Of a stretch of DNA of 13,742 bases, positions 7,338 to 13,742 are shown piece by piece. The DNA lies in contig JADGIG010000183.1 in the NCBI GenBank assembly GCA_018985235.1, forward strand, positions 1-13,742, written 5' to 3'. The notes under the pieces are model-generated. The model saw nothing but the letters and a program-made list of their open reading frames with translations. It was not told the DNA's origin and ran no database searches. This DNA comes from Sanchytrium tribonematis. Its lineage: Eukaryota; Sanchytriomycota; Sanchytriomycetes; Sanchytriales; Sanchytriaceae. Position 1 is the stretch's first letter. Each line of letters begins with the position of its first letter. The translations under genes were made by a program, and so were the position numbers.

Positions 7338-9675
7338 TTAGGAGGCTTTGATAGCCGCACTTTCGATTTTTTTCTGCTCCCAATATTGCCTATTTTGATT
7401 CAATTGGTCTATGACAAAGGGTATTGGGCAAAAATTATGAAATGCTTGAAATAAGGGATTAACGATGAAATCTATAAATCCAATTTGTGAACCAATTACA
7501 TTAAGTTTCTCACGGTCCTACGTAAAAAATATATACCATATATGGAGATATATCGAGGCCCAGTTCTTTTTCCTCGTCACCTTGAAGCATCCATTCGTCA
7601 AGAACTAGTTTATACCATTTTTCATATAAATTAAAAGATTTGGTTGCGTTTGAAATGTCCGCAATTTTAATAATTATTCTAGATAACAATAAAACGTCTT
7701 CTCTTACTTCAGGATCCAATTCTTTTTCTGAATTTATCCGATTTTTAAAGAATGTAAGCAATGCCATGTGCTGAACCATATCTGTTGCCAAAACCATATC
7801 AACCACAAGTTCACGAAATTGTTTTGCTTCGGGCTTTGTAAAATGAGAGATAAAATTAGATTCGTCTTTCTTTAATAATCTGAATGCGGTGGAGACATGG
7901 TGATTTTCCAAAACGGCACGATCGTTGTAAAGAACTGCTCTCGAGTCTTGAGTATTGATTAGAAAATTATTAGTTCTACCTGGATGATCCAAATCATGCA
8001 CAGCTGCAGCAAATATGCAAGCCAATAAATCTATATCTCTGTAAAACCGATTTGCATTTGGAAGCTGTAAAAAGTAACTCAGCGTCTGAACTACGTCTGC
8101 GGCATGAGTCGAACTGTGATATGGATTTGAGTGGTAGCCATTTTCCACTGCTGTAAAGAAATTGACACATTTTTCCTCATTGATGTTTAATTTTCTAAAC
8201 AAGTCAAACTTTGTCAAAAGAAAGTAAACTACATGTGCCAACGGACCTCCGGTGGACTGCGCAAAGTCAAATATTGGAAAATTGTAATCAGAAATTATAT
8301 CTTGGAAAGAAACAACGTCCTTCGTAAATCTCAAGGTTCCGTGAAATACAGTGTTTGCCCTTGTCTCAACCTTAAATTGATTTTCAATAATGGCTGGATT
8401 TTTTGGCGGAACAGATTTTCTCCGACTCTGCAATAGTGCAGTACTTGATCCTCCTTCCTTCTTCCTTTTAGAAATCAACGAAAACAGCCAGGCTTCTTGC
8501 TCGTTATCCATCAACTTATTAGTTTCTAATTCAGGAGAAAGTAAATTGCTGGTTTGTAGCAGCTGCAATGCCTGAGCAAGCGTGTTCATTTGTGCACCAC
8601 TTAAACTTGGATCTGCTAACACGCTTTGAAGCATTAATAATGCTTTTTCCAAAGGTGTATTTAGAGTAGCAGCATTGTCCCCAAATTTTCTTTGTAAATT
8701 TTTCAATTGCTGATATAATTTTTTGTTGGTTCTTTGCAGCTGAAGTGCGTGGAAAAATTGGGATCTGGTGAAATATTCATTCTCGTAAGAACTAAAGCAA
8801 ACTTCTACAGATATGGCAAATAAAGAAAAGATGCTCACTAAAAGAGCACCAAACTGTGGCTGCACACTGTCATCACTAGTAACAACTGGAAAATTTATCC
8901 ATGATAATACTGAAAATGCAATAAAAAACGAATTTAAGATCGCAATTGATACCAAGGTATAAATGAATCGAAGTTTTAAAAATACATGTGCCGGAAACAC
9001 CACTGCAGCGCAAATCAACGTAATGATATAGTAGGGTGTCTTTGGCTCTAGAATGTAAAACCTTAGCAGAACTGTTATTACTAAGCCATTTGTCAAAAGT
9101 AGCGCACTTAGCAGATGCACATACTTTGCCAGTGTCTTTCTATCCAAATAATAGCTCAAAGCAAAAGTAATGGCTAAGGGCAGCCAAGTTCCGAGTAAAA
9201 AAATCACCAGCTCGATGCTAGATTCGTAAAATGTTGTGCATCCAGAGTCATACGGACATTCCAAACAAAACATCCCTGAAGGACATTTTGTTTTTAAATA
9301 AGTCGTCAAACTATTAAATGTAGAATAATCGTGTTGATTGTTTCTGTATAGATCTATGTAATGATCTCTATCGTGTGGCGTTTTCACCATGCTATATAGA
9401 GCCAAGAAACAAGAGATAATCGCCACAAAAACCATACTTAATCTCCATTTCCACAAATGCTTATCCAGAAAATATTGCTGGTAATCTTGTTCAAATGTCC
9501 CATCAAAGAATGTGAGGGTGATGGGCTTCATTTTAGTTTTAGTAGCTTCTTTTTGGAACATACTACTCATATCATTTCGTGAATAAATTAAATCTGGACG
9601 CGTAGGACCATCCATGGATTGACTAGGTTGCTGGGAATTTTGTAATGATTGATGTTGACTTTGACTACTGGACAT
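7338..9675 (-). CDS. Six-TM class I 3',5'-cyclic-nucleotide phosphodiesterase (exons 9675-7537 and 7517-7338)
   Basis: The spliced product has 772 residues. A Gln/Ser-rich cytosolic N terminus is followed by about six membrane segments (~77-97, 154-175, 187-208, 214-232, 237-261, 275-294). A loop after the first contains C131, C137, C140 and C146. A short coiled coil (~300-335) links to the catalytic domain (~450-760). Catalytic signatures are complete: YHSSTHAADV with H520 and H524, AAVHDLDHPG with H560/D561/H564, LENHH (590-593) and KIADISN with metal-ligand D673. Exon 2 starts DREKLNVIGSQIGFIDFIVN and supplies the invariant purine-binding Gln (Q724). The enzyme should hydrolyse cAMP and/or cGMP; the specificity cannot be read from sequence. 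Without splicing, the protein stops eight residues after the exon end and loses the Gln. It converges on the secreted-protein gene. AATAAA lies about 10 bases after the TAA. Confidence 0.93.
7518..7536 (-). other. 19-base spliceosomal intron in phosphodiesterase gene
   Basis: On the coding strand it reads GTATATATTTTTTACGTAG. It lies between ...ISPYM and DREKLN.... Removing exactly these bases restores the class I phosphodiesterase C terminus (SQIGFIDFIV, then NPLF), which cannot arise by chance. Canonical GT-AG ends; 17 of 19 bases are not G or C apart from the splice signals and one CG. Confidence 0.93.
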
Positions 9676-9794
9676 GAATCAAGCCACAAATTTTGACCGA
9701 CCAAAAAATCAGATTTTTTTAAAAAATCGAAAAAATTTTTAAGGAAAGGATCAAGAACTCATCATTACATAATCGACATAATTTATTGGTGGGT
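9676..9794. promoter_or_regulatory. Phosphodiesterase 5' region with alternating A/T inverted repeats
   Basis: The gap between the bHLH stop and the phosphodiesterase start (same strand) contains an AT-rich alternating palindrome: AAAAAATC (9703-9710), A, GATTTTTT (9712-9719), T, AAAAAATC (9721-9728). Each arm can pair with either neighbour. It lies 28 to 53 bases upstream of the phosphodiesterase ATG, so it may act as a poly(dA:dT) promoter element. Nothing coding is seen. Confidence 0.35.
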
Positions 9795-9799
9795 TTATT
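9794..9799 (-). terminator. AATAAA overlapping bHLH stop
   Basis: On the minus strand CAA-TAA-ACC contains AATAAA with the stop (9797-9795) inside it. Confidence 0.6.
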
Positions 9800-10325
9800 G
9801 TACACTTTTCTTGATATGATTCTGCTGTGTATATTCTTCAATTACTTGAATAGCAGACTCCAGTAATTGCTGACGACTCTGTATATGACCACAAAGTGGC
9901 TGTAAGACCATTCTTAATTTTTCAAAGCTATCACTCAACTGCTTTCGGCGATTTCTTGCACTTGCAGCTCGAGTTTCTTTTTGTTGTTCGAATAATTCAT
10001 GTGAAGAATGACGACGATGATGAATGGATGGTGGATGAAGCTGATAATAAGAAGGAGAATAAACAGGGGACTCAGGAGGAAAATACCCGTCACAAGGACT
10101 TGTGAGGGGCGAGTTGTTAGTGGAAGGAGATTGCTGGTATTGAAATAATTCATCTAAAGGATCAACGTAATACATCTTTTGTTGTTGAGGCTGTTGGCTT
10201 GACGAACTGTTTTGGGATAATTGCAATTGTTGTTGATGTGGGTTCGGCAAATTATTTGGCGGATGATTTAATTGCTGTTGGGAATTGAAATTGGGAGCAA
10301 TCTGAATCTGGAGAGGCGGGTGCAT
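9795..10325 (-). CDS. Gln-rich basic helix-loop-helix transcription factor
   Basis: A 176-residue protein with a low-complexity N-terminal half (Gln, Asn, Pro, Ser; QQQ runs at about 16-50, then Ser-Pro motifs at 66-92). A C-terminal bHLH domain occupies ~112-165. The basic region is RAASARNRRKQL (119-130), helix 1 SDSFEKLRMVLQPL and helix 2 SRQQLLESAIQVIEEY. The hydrophobic pattern of both helices is good (F134, L137, I160, I162). The conserved Glu that contacts the E-box, eleven residues before F134, is replaced by Ala123, so DNA specificity may be unusual. There is no leucine zipper or PAS domain after helix 2; only 11 residues remain. It would act in the nucleus as a dimer. The stop overlaps AATAAA. 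It is divergent from the Rab GDI gene across 267 bases. Confidence 0.82.
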   Translation of the reverse strand: MHPPLQIQIAPNFNSQQQLNHPPNNLPNPHQQQLQLSQNSSSSQQPQQQKMYYVDPLDELFQYQQSPSTNNSPLTSPCDGYFPPESPVYSPSYYQLHPPSIHHRRHSSHELFEQQKETRAASARNRRKQLSDSFEKLRMVLQPLCGHIQSRQQLLESAIQVIEEYTQQNHIKKSVQ

Positions 10326-10592
10326 TTGACTTTCGTTTCAAATTGGCCGTTGGTATTTTTTAATCAGCGACGTTCAAAACGTGATACCAAGTTGATTGGT
10401 AAGATTCCTCGAGTCACCAATCACATGACTCTGAGATCGTATTTTTAATTGATTGCCATAAAGACTTAAGAAAATATACTTGACTTTTGATTGTAAACTG
10501 ACTTGGGATTCATCGAATTTGCTATTAATGATTGAGCCAAGTAAACGACGTGCAATAAATTTAACTTTCAATTTTTTTCGAAACATTGCAAT
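10326..10592. promoter_or_regulatory. Divergent bHLH / Rab GDI promoter with inverted CCAAT pair
   Basis: Between two divergent ATGs lies an 8-bp perfect inverted repeat, TGATTGGT (10393-10400) and ACCAATCA (10416-10423), that is, two outward-facing CCAAT boxes 15 bases apart. A CTCGAG palindrome sits between them. A CACATG E-box-like hexamer (10422-10427) overlaps the right arm. CCAAT boxes are bound by the HAP/NF-Y complex in eukaryotes; use here is inferred from sequence and location only. Confidence 0.5.
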
Positions 10593-11982
10593 ATGAGTGA
10601 AGAATTAAGTTCGCAAACTTTTGACGTTGTATTGTTGGGAACATCGCTTACAAATTGTATTTTATCTGGACTGCTTAGCGTTGAGGGCAAGAAGGTTCTT
10701 CATTTGGACCAAAATAATTATTATGGGGGAGCAAGCGCAAGTTTACCTCTTGGTGAATTTATAAAATTAAATAACTCAGTCAATACACCTGTCAGTCAAG
10801 ATCCAAATCTCGGAAAGGATAGAGATTGGAATATTGATTTAATTCCAAAACTAATGATGGCTAATGGAAAATTAGTACGAATGCTAATGCACACAAAAGT
10901 TAACGATTATTTGCAATTTCAACAAATCCAAGGATCTTATGTTTTGAGAGATGGTAAAATCAACAAAGTCCCAGTCACTGCCATGGAGGCATTGAATAGC
11001 AATCTAATGGGATTTTTTGAAAAAAGAAGAGCAAAGAATTTCTTTGAATTTGTAGAGGGAGTCAAGGAAAATGACCAAAAAACTTGGAAAGGTTTACATA
11101 TCTATCAGATGAATGTCAAATTAATATTTGATCATTTTGGACTAGAACCCGGTACTAGAGACTTCATAGGTCATTCTTTGGCTTTATATCTGGATGAATC
11201 GTACTTGACGTTACCTGCGTGGGACTGCATTGAAAAAATTCAACTCTACACTTCTTCCTTATTGCGATTCGGTAAAAGTCCATATGTTTACCCATTATAT
11301 GGTTTAGGAGAACTGCCTCAATCCTTTGCGAGACGATCTGCAACTTATGGTGGATTATTTATGCTTGATACGCCTGTGTCTGTTGATTTCGAAAATAATG
11401 CGGTGAAAGCTGTTCATACAAAAGAAGGTGTTGTGAATTGCTCCACAGTAATTGCAGATCCAACTTATTTTAAGGATCATGTTACATCTAGCGGAAAAGT
11501 GATAAGGGCAATCTGTTTTTTGAACCATGTTATTCCAGATACTGACAATAGCGATTCTTGTCAAATTATTTTACCACAAGGTCAAGTGAATCGTAAAAAT
11601 GATATGTAATTTAATGTAATGTAGATACATCTGTATGGTGGGTTGCAAACATAATGTTGCTAAAGATGGGTATTATATTGCCATTGTGTCCACAGTTTTA
11701 GAGCACGCCACAGATGTTGCTGGCGCTGAAAAAGAAATTGAACAAGGTCTTAAACTGCTAGGCCCAATTCATCAAAAGTTTGTTTTTATCAATGATTTAT
11801 TGGAGCCAAACTATATTAAGTCCTCTGAATTGAAACGAAATGGGTTATTTATTAGCAATAGTTTTGATGCCACCTCTCATTTTGAAACAGTTTGTCAAGA
11901 TGTACTCAGATTGTATAAAGAGGTTATGGGTAAAGAGCTTCACCTGAAATCATGGGAAGAATTGGCAAAACAGACTGAATAA
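10593..11982 (+). CDS. GDI1: Rab GDP-dissociation inhibitor (exons 10593-11605 and 11625-11982)
   Basis: The spliced product has 456 residues, the usual size for Rab GDI. The family is unmistakable: DVVLLGTSLTNCILSG (dinucleotide-fold-like start, ~10-25), KVLHLDQNNYYGG, RDWNIDLIPKLMMANGKLV, the FFEKRRAKNFFEFV segment, then GHSLALYLDESYL, GKSPYVYPLYGLGELPQ, and across the junction ICFLNHVIPD ... QVNRKND|IYICMVGCKHNVA. The C-terminal domain follows with IAIVSTVLEHATD and DATSHFETVCQDV. GDI extracts GDP-bound prenylated Rabs from membranes and delivers them for vesicle traffic; cytosolic. It lacks features of Rab escort protein. Where most GDIs have GTGLTE it has GTSLTN. The intron falls in phase 2 within an Ile codon. 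The stop overlaps AATAAA. Assignment is very secure. Confidence 0.96.
11606..11624 (+). other. 19-base spliceosomal intron in Rab GDI gene
   Basis: It reads GTAATTTAATGTAATGTAG. Unspliced, the upstream frame ends three bases later at TAA. Removal joins QVNRKND to IYICMVG...HNVA, reproducing the conserved GDI sequence (NRKSDIYVCMIS-type). It has the same length and the same last four bases (GTAG) as the phosphodiesterase intron. Confidence 0.95.
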
Positions 11983-11983
11983 A
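11978..11983 (+). terminator. AATAAA overlapping Rab GDI stop
   Basis: GAA-TAA-ATT contains AATAAA with the stop (11980-11982) inside it. Confidence 0.6.
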
Positions 11984-12069
11984 TTGTTTACAAGATTGTG
12001 TAACTTGGTGTTCATTTGTGTAAAATAGTCTCCAATCAATCGAATGCATCTGGGTTTCTCAGACATTTA

Positions 12070-12288
12070 ATGCTACAATCACCTTTTACGCATTGTATGC
12101 ACTTGATTCAAATTGTATTAGCAGTACCGATGATGGGACCTGGGATGGGGTTTGGCATGGGCGCAAATCCATATGCATTAAATGCAGCCTATGAAGGCGA
12201 TAGAGCGGAGAAATGGAAACTGGCAACGATATTGTCGTCAACATTACTTGGATTTACAACATTTGCTGCGATGGTTTCGCATCGATAA
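12070..12288 (+). CDS. Small Gly/Met-rich single-TM protein, unknown
   Basis: I do not recognise this 72-residue protein. The frame is open from 12016, but the first in-frame ATG is at 12070, with another at 12097. A weakly hydrophobic start ending IVLAVP leads to a Gly/Met stretch (MMGPGMGFGMGANPYA, 21-36), a charged patch (EGDRAEKWK) and a hydrophobic helix at ~51-69 that ends two residues after a Ser-His-Arg. It could be a small secreted or membrane-anchored protein with an N-terminal signal and one TM segment. It lies 87 bases after Rab GDI and 55 before a gene of the same general plan. AATAAA is 12 bases after the stop. The N terminus may hide a tiny intron. Confidence 0.45.
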   Translation: MLQSPFTHCMHLIQIVLAVPMMGPGMGFGMGANPYALNAAYEGDRAEKWKLATILSSTLLGFTTFAAMVSHR

Positions 12289-12343
12289 TTACGATTAATA
12301 AATTTATTCCAGATTTATTTCCCTTTAACAGGGAGGAAGGGTC

Positions 12344-12553
12344 ATGCAATTTGGATTTTTGGTTGCTTCGGTTTCGGCAGTACCTATGTATAATGGTGGG
12401 TATACTGGCTATAACAACGGGTATAATACTGTCTATGGTGGCTGTTGTTTTTCATGTTCTGACTGGTATCCAGCCATAGTAGTGTCAAGTGTTTGGGCCT
12501 CTATTCTTGCGTTACTATATGCGGGCTCAAAAGGGCATCATGTCCATACTTAG
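12344..12553 (+). CDS. Small Gly/Tyr/Asn-rich single-TM protein, unknown
   Basis: This 69-residue protein has no recognised family. A short hydrophobic start (MQFGFLVASVSA) precedes VPMYNGG and a Gly-Tyr-Asn repeat region (TGYNNGYNTVYGG, 21-33). A cysteine cluster follows (C34, C35, C38), then DWYP and a hydrophobic helix (~43-61), ending in a His-rich tail (KGHHVHT). The plan parallels the preceding gene: hydrophobic start, 'AVPM', Gly-rich segment, one TM near the C terminus. They may be diverged tandem paralogues, but sequence identity beyond AVPM is low. The codon pattern of the GYN repeats favours this frame. A 19-base GT-AG stretch at 12362-12380 could in principle be spliced to give a different, wholly hydrophobic peptide. 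Confidence 0.45.
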   Translation: MQFGFLVASVSAVPMYNGGYTGYNNGYNTVYGGCCFSCSDWYPAIVVSSVWASILALLYAGSKGHHVHT

Positions 12554-13123
12554 TAAATTTATGTTTTAACTAAATTGATTTCAAGTAACATTTGATTCCG
12601 TTATAAAATAAAATTCAATAATTTTTGATGAAAGATTGCTGCGTTTTAGTCTGTGATTGTAATTTGGTCTTATCCGTTTAACAAATTTACATTATTTATC
12701 GACTGCTATTCCCCATTCGTTTTAATAATGTTCAAATTGATGCAAAGCAAATTCTGTCAAATTTTTGACGCACTTGATTATAAAAAATGGAGTATCTTAA
12801 ATTGATAATTAGGTCTTCATTTTTTGAATTGAGTTGCTTTTTTACATTGTGGTGTATAATATTTTCATGTGGTTCCACCCTTAGACATTATAAAAAGTCA
12901 TGTTAAATCCAAACGAAGTGGTTAAATATTTTAATTGAAAATTTTTCAAGCATAAACTTTTGATTATATAACAAAAATGTCTCGCAACACTTTAGTTGAG
13001 AATTAAAAAAAAACTATCAAGTCCATATTTTATTGCTTCCCAAAATACAATGTTTAGATAAATGATAATTTAACACTATTGAATAGAATGTTAATCATTT
13101 TTCACTATTGTCAAGGCCATTTC

Positions 13124-13151
13124 CACTTGAGGTGCAGTGACACTTCGGGTG
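13124..13151 (+). repeat. Two imperfect 11-base direct repeats, each self-complementary at its ends
   Basis: CACTTGAGGTG and CACTTCGGGTG differ at two central positions and are separated by CAGTGA. Each can fold as CAC...GTG. Confidence 0.4.
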
Positions 13152-13454
13152 GTGAAAACTCATTATGCTTTTATTGAAACATTCTATGCCTTAAATTAAA
13201 AAGTTTGGAATTTTACATTGCAAATGCCGACTTTCTTCCAATTTAATTCAAGATTCAAAGAGGGACATCAGATCGTATAATGAAAATGTTGTTTAAAATT
13301 TCCAAATTTTAAAAAATTAAGATTCCAATGACCGCAATTTTTAATAAGTGAAATTAATGGTGAGACTAAATATATGAGGTAAGGCTACTTCATTTGGCTT
13401 GTTGACTCAGATTTTTTATAATTTGTCAGTCGAACAACCAAAAGCGGAGATTTC

Positions 13455-13477
13455 CAGGCGTTTCCTTATAGCGCCTG
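13455..13477. repeat. Short GC-rich hairpin
   Basis: CAGGCG (13455-13460) and CGCCTG (13472-13477) form a perfect 6-bp stem around an 11-base loop, standing out in AT-rich surroundings. No function recognised. Confidence 0.4.
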
Positions 13478-13650
13478 TTTTCAATATTTATAAAAATACT
13501 CCAATAGTCAACCTGGCACACCGAAGACCAAGAAAACATTATACAAAAGTCGTCTAGTTCATTTTATTTGATCTAATGCCTCGGGTGTGCTCTGACAGTC
13601 ATAAATAATAATGAAATCTAAAGATAAATTTACTTGATGCATTGGAAAAA

Positions 13651-13742
13651 CTAGTCCAATAGTTTTTTATCAATGCCTCTGTAATGCACCGTTTTTCTAT
13701 GCTTCTTAAGATCGAATTTCCTTTTAAAAGTCTTGTCACACA
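13651..13742 (-). CDS. C-terminal fragment of a C2H2 zinc-finger protein, 5' part beyond window
   Basis: The minus strand enters the window inside a zinc finger. The first full codon (13740-13738) is Cys, followed by DKTFKRKFDLKKHRKTVH, which fits C-x12-H-x4-H with the structural Phe and Leu in place. The frame then runs YRGIDKKLLD to a TAG at 13651-13653. The first Cys of the C-x2-C pair must lie just outside the window. This is the last finger of a probable DNA-binding transcription factor, with 10 residues after the final His. Too short to name. It is too small for ordinary open-frame length filters. Confidence 0.75.
   Translation of the reverse strand, partial: CDKTFKRKFDLKKHRKTVHYRGIDKKLLD

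Larger units (their letters stand above)
12554..13650. other. 1.1-kb region without a supported gene
   Basis: AT-rich sequence with no open frame longer than about 40 codons. Visible structure: an AATAAA near 12606 likely serving the preceding gene; two imperfect 11-base repeats at 13124-13134 and 13141-13151; a 6-bp hairpin CAGGCG/CGCCTG at 13455-13477; a long-range inverted repeat 13516-13524 with 13581-13590; a 37-codon minus-strand frame at 13426-13539. No tRNA, rRNA or snRNA signature was recognised. It may include the 3' region of the zinc-finger gene, whose likely poly(A) signal is at 13563-13568. Confidence 0.5.

Noticed and set aside
8233-8575. Plus-strand frames inside the phosphodiesterase gene
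   Set aside because: Antisense shadows of a strongly conserved coding sequence.
10374-10586. 70-codon minus-strand frame in the bHLH/GDI promoter
   Set aside because: Low-complexity composition, no family resemblance, and it occupies a divergent promoter.
11635-11982. Separate 115-residue gene downstream of a truncated GDI
   Set aside because: It is the second exon of the same Rab GDI, joined by the 19-base intron.
12016-12069. Upstream extension of the small Gly/Met-rich protein from a TTG
   Set aside because: A non-ATG start is unlikely in a nuclear eukaryotic gene; 12070 is the first in-frame ATG.
12362-12380. 19-base GT-AG stretch (GTTGCTTCGGTTTCGGCAG) as an intron
   Set aside because: Length fits, but it is not AT-rich like the other two and its removal turns a Gly/Tyr/Asn-patterned frame into a 38-residue all-hydrophobic peptide. 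Kept only as an alternative.
12554-13650. tRNA, snRNA, snoRNA or SRP RNA gene
   Set aside because: A TGATGA C-box-like hexamer near 12626 has no matching CTGA D box, and no tRNA B-box or conserved U-RNA core was found.
1-13742. Ciliate origin (Stentor-like tiny introns)
   Set aside because: Intron length would suit, but a bHLH factor and a Ral-type CaaX GTPase favour opisthokonts. Not excluded formally.
1-13742. CRISPR array, insertion sequence or operon organisation
   Set aside because: No repeat-spacer units or transposase; tight spacing here reflects a compact eukaryotic genome with separate poly(A) signals.

Overview
This window looks like a piece of nuclear genome from a compact, AT-rich eukaryote. 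Genes sit on both strands, 20 to 330 bases apart. At least two are interrupted by tiny GT-AG introns of 19 bases, and the products are plainly eukaryotic: a Ral/Ras GTPase with a prenylation box, Rab GDI, a class I cyclic-nucleotide phosphodiesterase, a bHLH factor and a C2H2 zinc finger. Two genes encode proteins tied to centrioles and cilia (LRRC45-like and ARMC9-like), so the organism very likely builds a flagellum at some life stage. A Ral-type GTPase plus a bHLH factor points to opisthokonts. My best guess is a zoosporic, early-diverging fungus or fungus relative (Rozellomycota, aphelid or chytrid-like), but this is inference. The standard genetic code fits every gene.

Layout. 1-833 (-): C-terminally open LRRC45-like gene with one reading-frame break. 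887-1372 (+): DUF4442 hotdog protein. 1419-2927 (+): CDK5RAP1 tRNA methylthiotransferase. 2984-3547 (-): Ral-like GTPase. 3874-5016 (+): short ARMC9-like protein. 5047-6162 (+): coclaurine-N-methyltransferase/cyclopropane-synthase family protein with a ruined SAM-binding motif. 6334-7317 (+): unknown secreted Cys/Ser-rich protein with a probable 21-base intron. 7338-9675 (-): six-TM phosphodiesterase whose last 59 codons lie behind a 19-base intron. 9795-10325 (-): Gln-rich bHLH factor. 10593-11982 (+): Rab GDI, also split by a 19-base intron. 12070-12288 and 12344-12553 (+): two small Gly-rich single-TM proteins. 12554-13650: no gene I can support. 13651-13742 (-): end of a C2H2 zinc-finger gene leaving the window.

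The genes do not form one pathway. Common threads are membrane trafficking and signalling (Ral, GDI, membrane phosphodiesterase), cilium/centriole biology (LRRC45, ARMC9) and mitochondrial RNA modification (CDK5RAP1). The strongest observations concern genome compaction: two independent 19-base introns, each proved by restoring a conserved protein family across the junction, and an AATAAA polyadenylation signal overlapping the stop codon in six of the genes.
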